Below are positions 7,075 through 7,934 of a stretch of 7,934 nucleotides of DNA, in pieces. The DNA is from Acholeplasmatales bacterium (GTDB lineage Bacteria; Bacillota_I; Bacilli_A; Acholeplasmatales; Anaeroplasmataceae). Location of the stretch: the NCBI GenBank assembly GCA_024696565.1, contig JAILGR010000096.1, positions 1 to 7,934 of the forward strand, read 5' to 3'. How positions within the stretch are numbered: position 1 is the first letter of the stretch; the number at the start of each line of letters is the position of its first letter. The notes beneath the pieces were generated by a model. That model was not told where the DNA came from, searched no databases, and saw only the letters and a list, made by a program, of their open reading frames with translations. A program made the position numbers and the translations under genes.

Positions 7075-7934
7075 TTACAACCACCCTAAAAATTCTCCAA
7101 AAATATATTTACTGACTTCATCGGAAGCACTAGTTACAGCGCTGCCTACTGCATAAAATGCACTTTTTTTTGCAATAGTCTTATATACTCCTTTAATTTT
7201 ACCATTATACATTGCTCTCTTACTTTTTGATACCAATGTTTTCAAGTAGTCTTTTGAGGTTTTATATATACCTGTCATTTTTTTTGCATTAAAATTATTT
7301 GGCATAATAGCACTAGCTAAAGCACCAATTCCAACAGATAAGAAAAAACCATTAATGCTAAAATCATCGCCAGAGATTGCCTGTTCAACAGTATATTGTA
7401 TTCCAGCTAGCACACCACTAATAGCCACGGAGGCAATAGGCCCTAAACCAGTAACAGACAAGGCACCATCTATTGCACCAAAAATAGTGCTAGATGCCAC
7501 AATCCCCCAATTAACTTTGTCAACCCCACCATTTGAAATTGCTTCTGATGCTAGACTTGTTCCAAACCCCACTATTGCTCCAACCAATGCACCAATAGCT
7601 AAACAAGCCAAGAAACAAAGATTTCCCTCTTCATCTTTCATATTAATAGGATCATTACCACAATATGCATATAAGTTTAATCCAATAATACTAGATGAAT
7701 CTAGGTATTCTATAGAATCTGGTGTAATAAATCTTAATAATACAGGATTATAAAATCTAGTTTTTAAATAATATAATTCTATATCCGTATCATAATAATA
7801 TCCTTTATACCTAAAATTAGACATTATAGTTCCTGTTTGATTTATGATGTTGCCATAGGCATCATAATCAAATTTAGATACTATTAATCCATTATTATCT
7901 ATAATTCCTATGATATTATTTAATACATCTCTTA
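7075..7934 (-). CDS. Rhs/YD-repeat polymorphic toxin, C-terminal part (5' end beyond window)
   Basis: The frame is open from the right edge, giving 285 visible residues. An internal ATG at 7824 falls within the conserved core and is not the start. Residues 1-103 are the Rhs core end: 'YDAYGNIINQTG', 'FRYKGYYYDTDIELYYLKTR', 'RFITPDSIEYLDSSS', 'GLNLYAYCGNDPINMKDEEG'. The usual DPxG junction motif is replaced by DEEG. The variable tip (about 105-285) begins with glycine- and alanine-rich hydrophobic stretches (105-128, 142-178, 195-210), like glycine-zipper or membrane-inserting segments. A lysine-rich region (216-257) follows, with a last helix ending GEFLGWL. No nuclease, deaminase or ADP-ribosylation motif is visible. 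Rhs proteins are large secreted or surface toxins whose core encapsulates the tip for contact-dependent delivery. A membrane-active tip is inferred. Confidence 0.88.
   Translation of the reverse strand, partial: RDVLNNIIGIIDNNGLIVSKFDYDAYGNIINQTGTIMSNFRYKGYYYDTDIELYYLKTRFYNPVLLRFITPDSIEYLDSSSIIGLNLYAYCGNDPINMKDEEGNLCFLACLAIGALVGAIVGFGTSLASEAISNGGVDKVNWGIVASSTIFGAIDGALSVTGLGPIASVAISGVLAGIQYTVEQAISGDDFSINGFFLSVGIGALASAIMPNNFNAKKMTGIYKTSKDYLKTLVSKSKRAMYNGKIKGVYKTIAKKSAFYAVGSAVTSASDEVSKYIFGEFLGWL
7737..7848 (-). repeat. Rhs core direct repeat, copy B (in the intact gene)
   Basis: This is the partner of 6177-6288, in the same orientation and lying within the Rhs core coding sequence. Compared with copy A it keeps the 66 bases coding for the 'GIIDNNGLIVSKFDYDAYGNII' portion. 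It continues downstream into the 'RFITPD' coding that copy A lacks. Confidence 0.9.

Noticed and set aside
7355..7753. A 132-codon open frame on the plus strand opposite the Rhs gene
   Set aside because: It is antisense to a clear Rhs core and tip, has no ribosome binding site and has low-complexity Pro/Ala/Ile content typical of a shadow frame.

Overview
The window is AT-rich and densely packed. It carries a Bacillota-type core gene set: RecG, the fatty acid kinase FakA (YloV), ribosomal protein bL28, an RlmB/SigH-like pair and a class II LysRS. The codon use, strong AGGAGG ribosome binding sites, TTGNNN-17-TATAAT promoters and gene order point to a low-GC Bacillota, perhaps an Erysipelotrichia-like or related gut lineage. 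Stops are TAA and TGA and tryptophan is TGG, so the code is standard. The species cannot be named from this sequence.

Layout, left to right. Positions 1-1990 run leftward: fakA with its own promoter, a hairpin terminator or attenuator, then the start of recG. A 399-base intergenic stretch separates fakA from rightward rpmB, which has its own promoter and terminator. Positions 2574-3861 run leftward again: rlmB, overlapping by 11 bases a SigH-like sigma factor gene. That gene stops after region 2, yet its frame continues for 66 more codons that look like a degenerate region 4. A divergent regulatory region (3796-4016) holds the rlmB and lysS promoters and a perfect 22-bp inverted repeat touching the lysS -35 box. 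Then come lysS and, one base after its stop, an unrecognised acidic 209-residue protein, closed by a strong terminator.

From 6160 to the right edge the window is accessory DNA on the minus strand. It holds the 3' end of an Rhs/YD-repeat polymorphic toxin gene, whose frame is open to the window edge. One base after it lies a 204-residue protein with three predicted membrane helices and a PH-like tail, the likely immunity protein. After that comes a decayed second copy of the Rhs core tip, about 91% identical to the intact one. This is the usual layout of displaced Rhs toxin tips. The toxin tip is glycine-rich and hydrophobic with a basic tail, and it is paired with a membrane partner, so a membrane-acting toxin is the best guess. 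I do not recognise either as a named family.

The points most worth a second look are the Rhs tip and its partner, the interrupted sigma factor, the lysS operator-like palindrome, and the decayed Rhs tip whose homology ends at the lysS-operon terminator.
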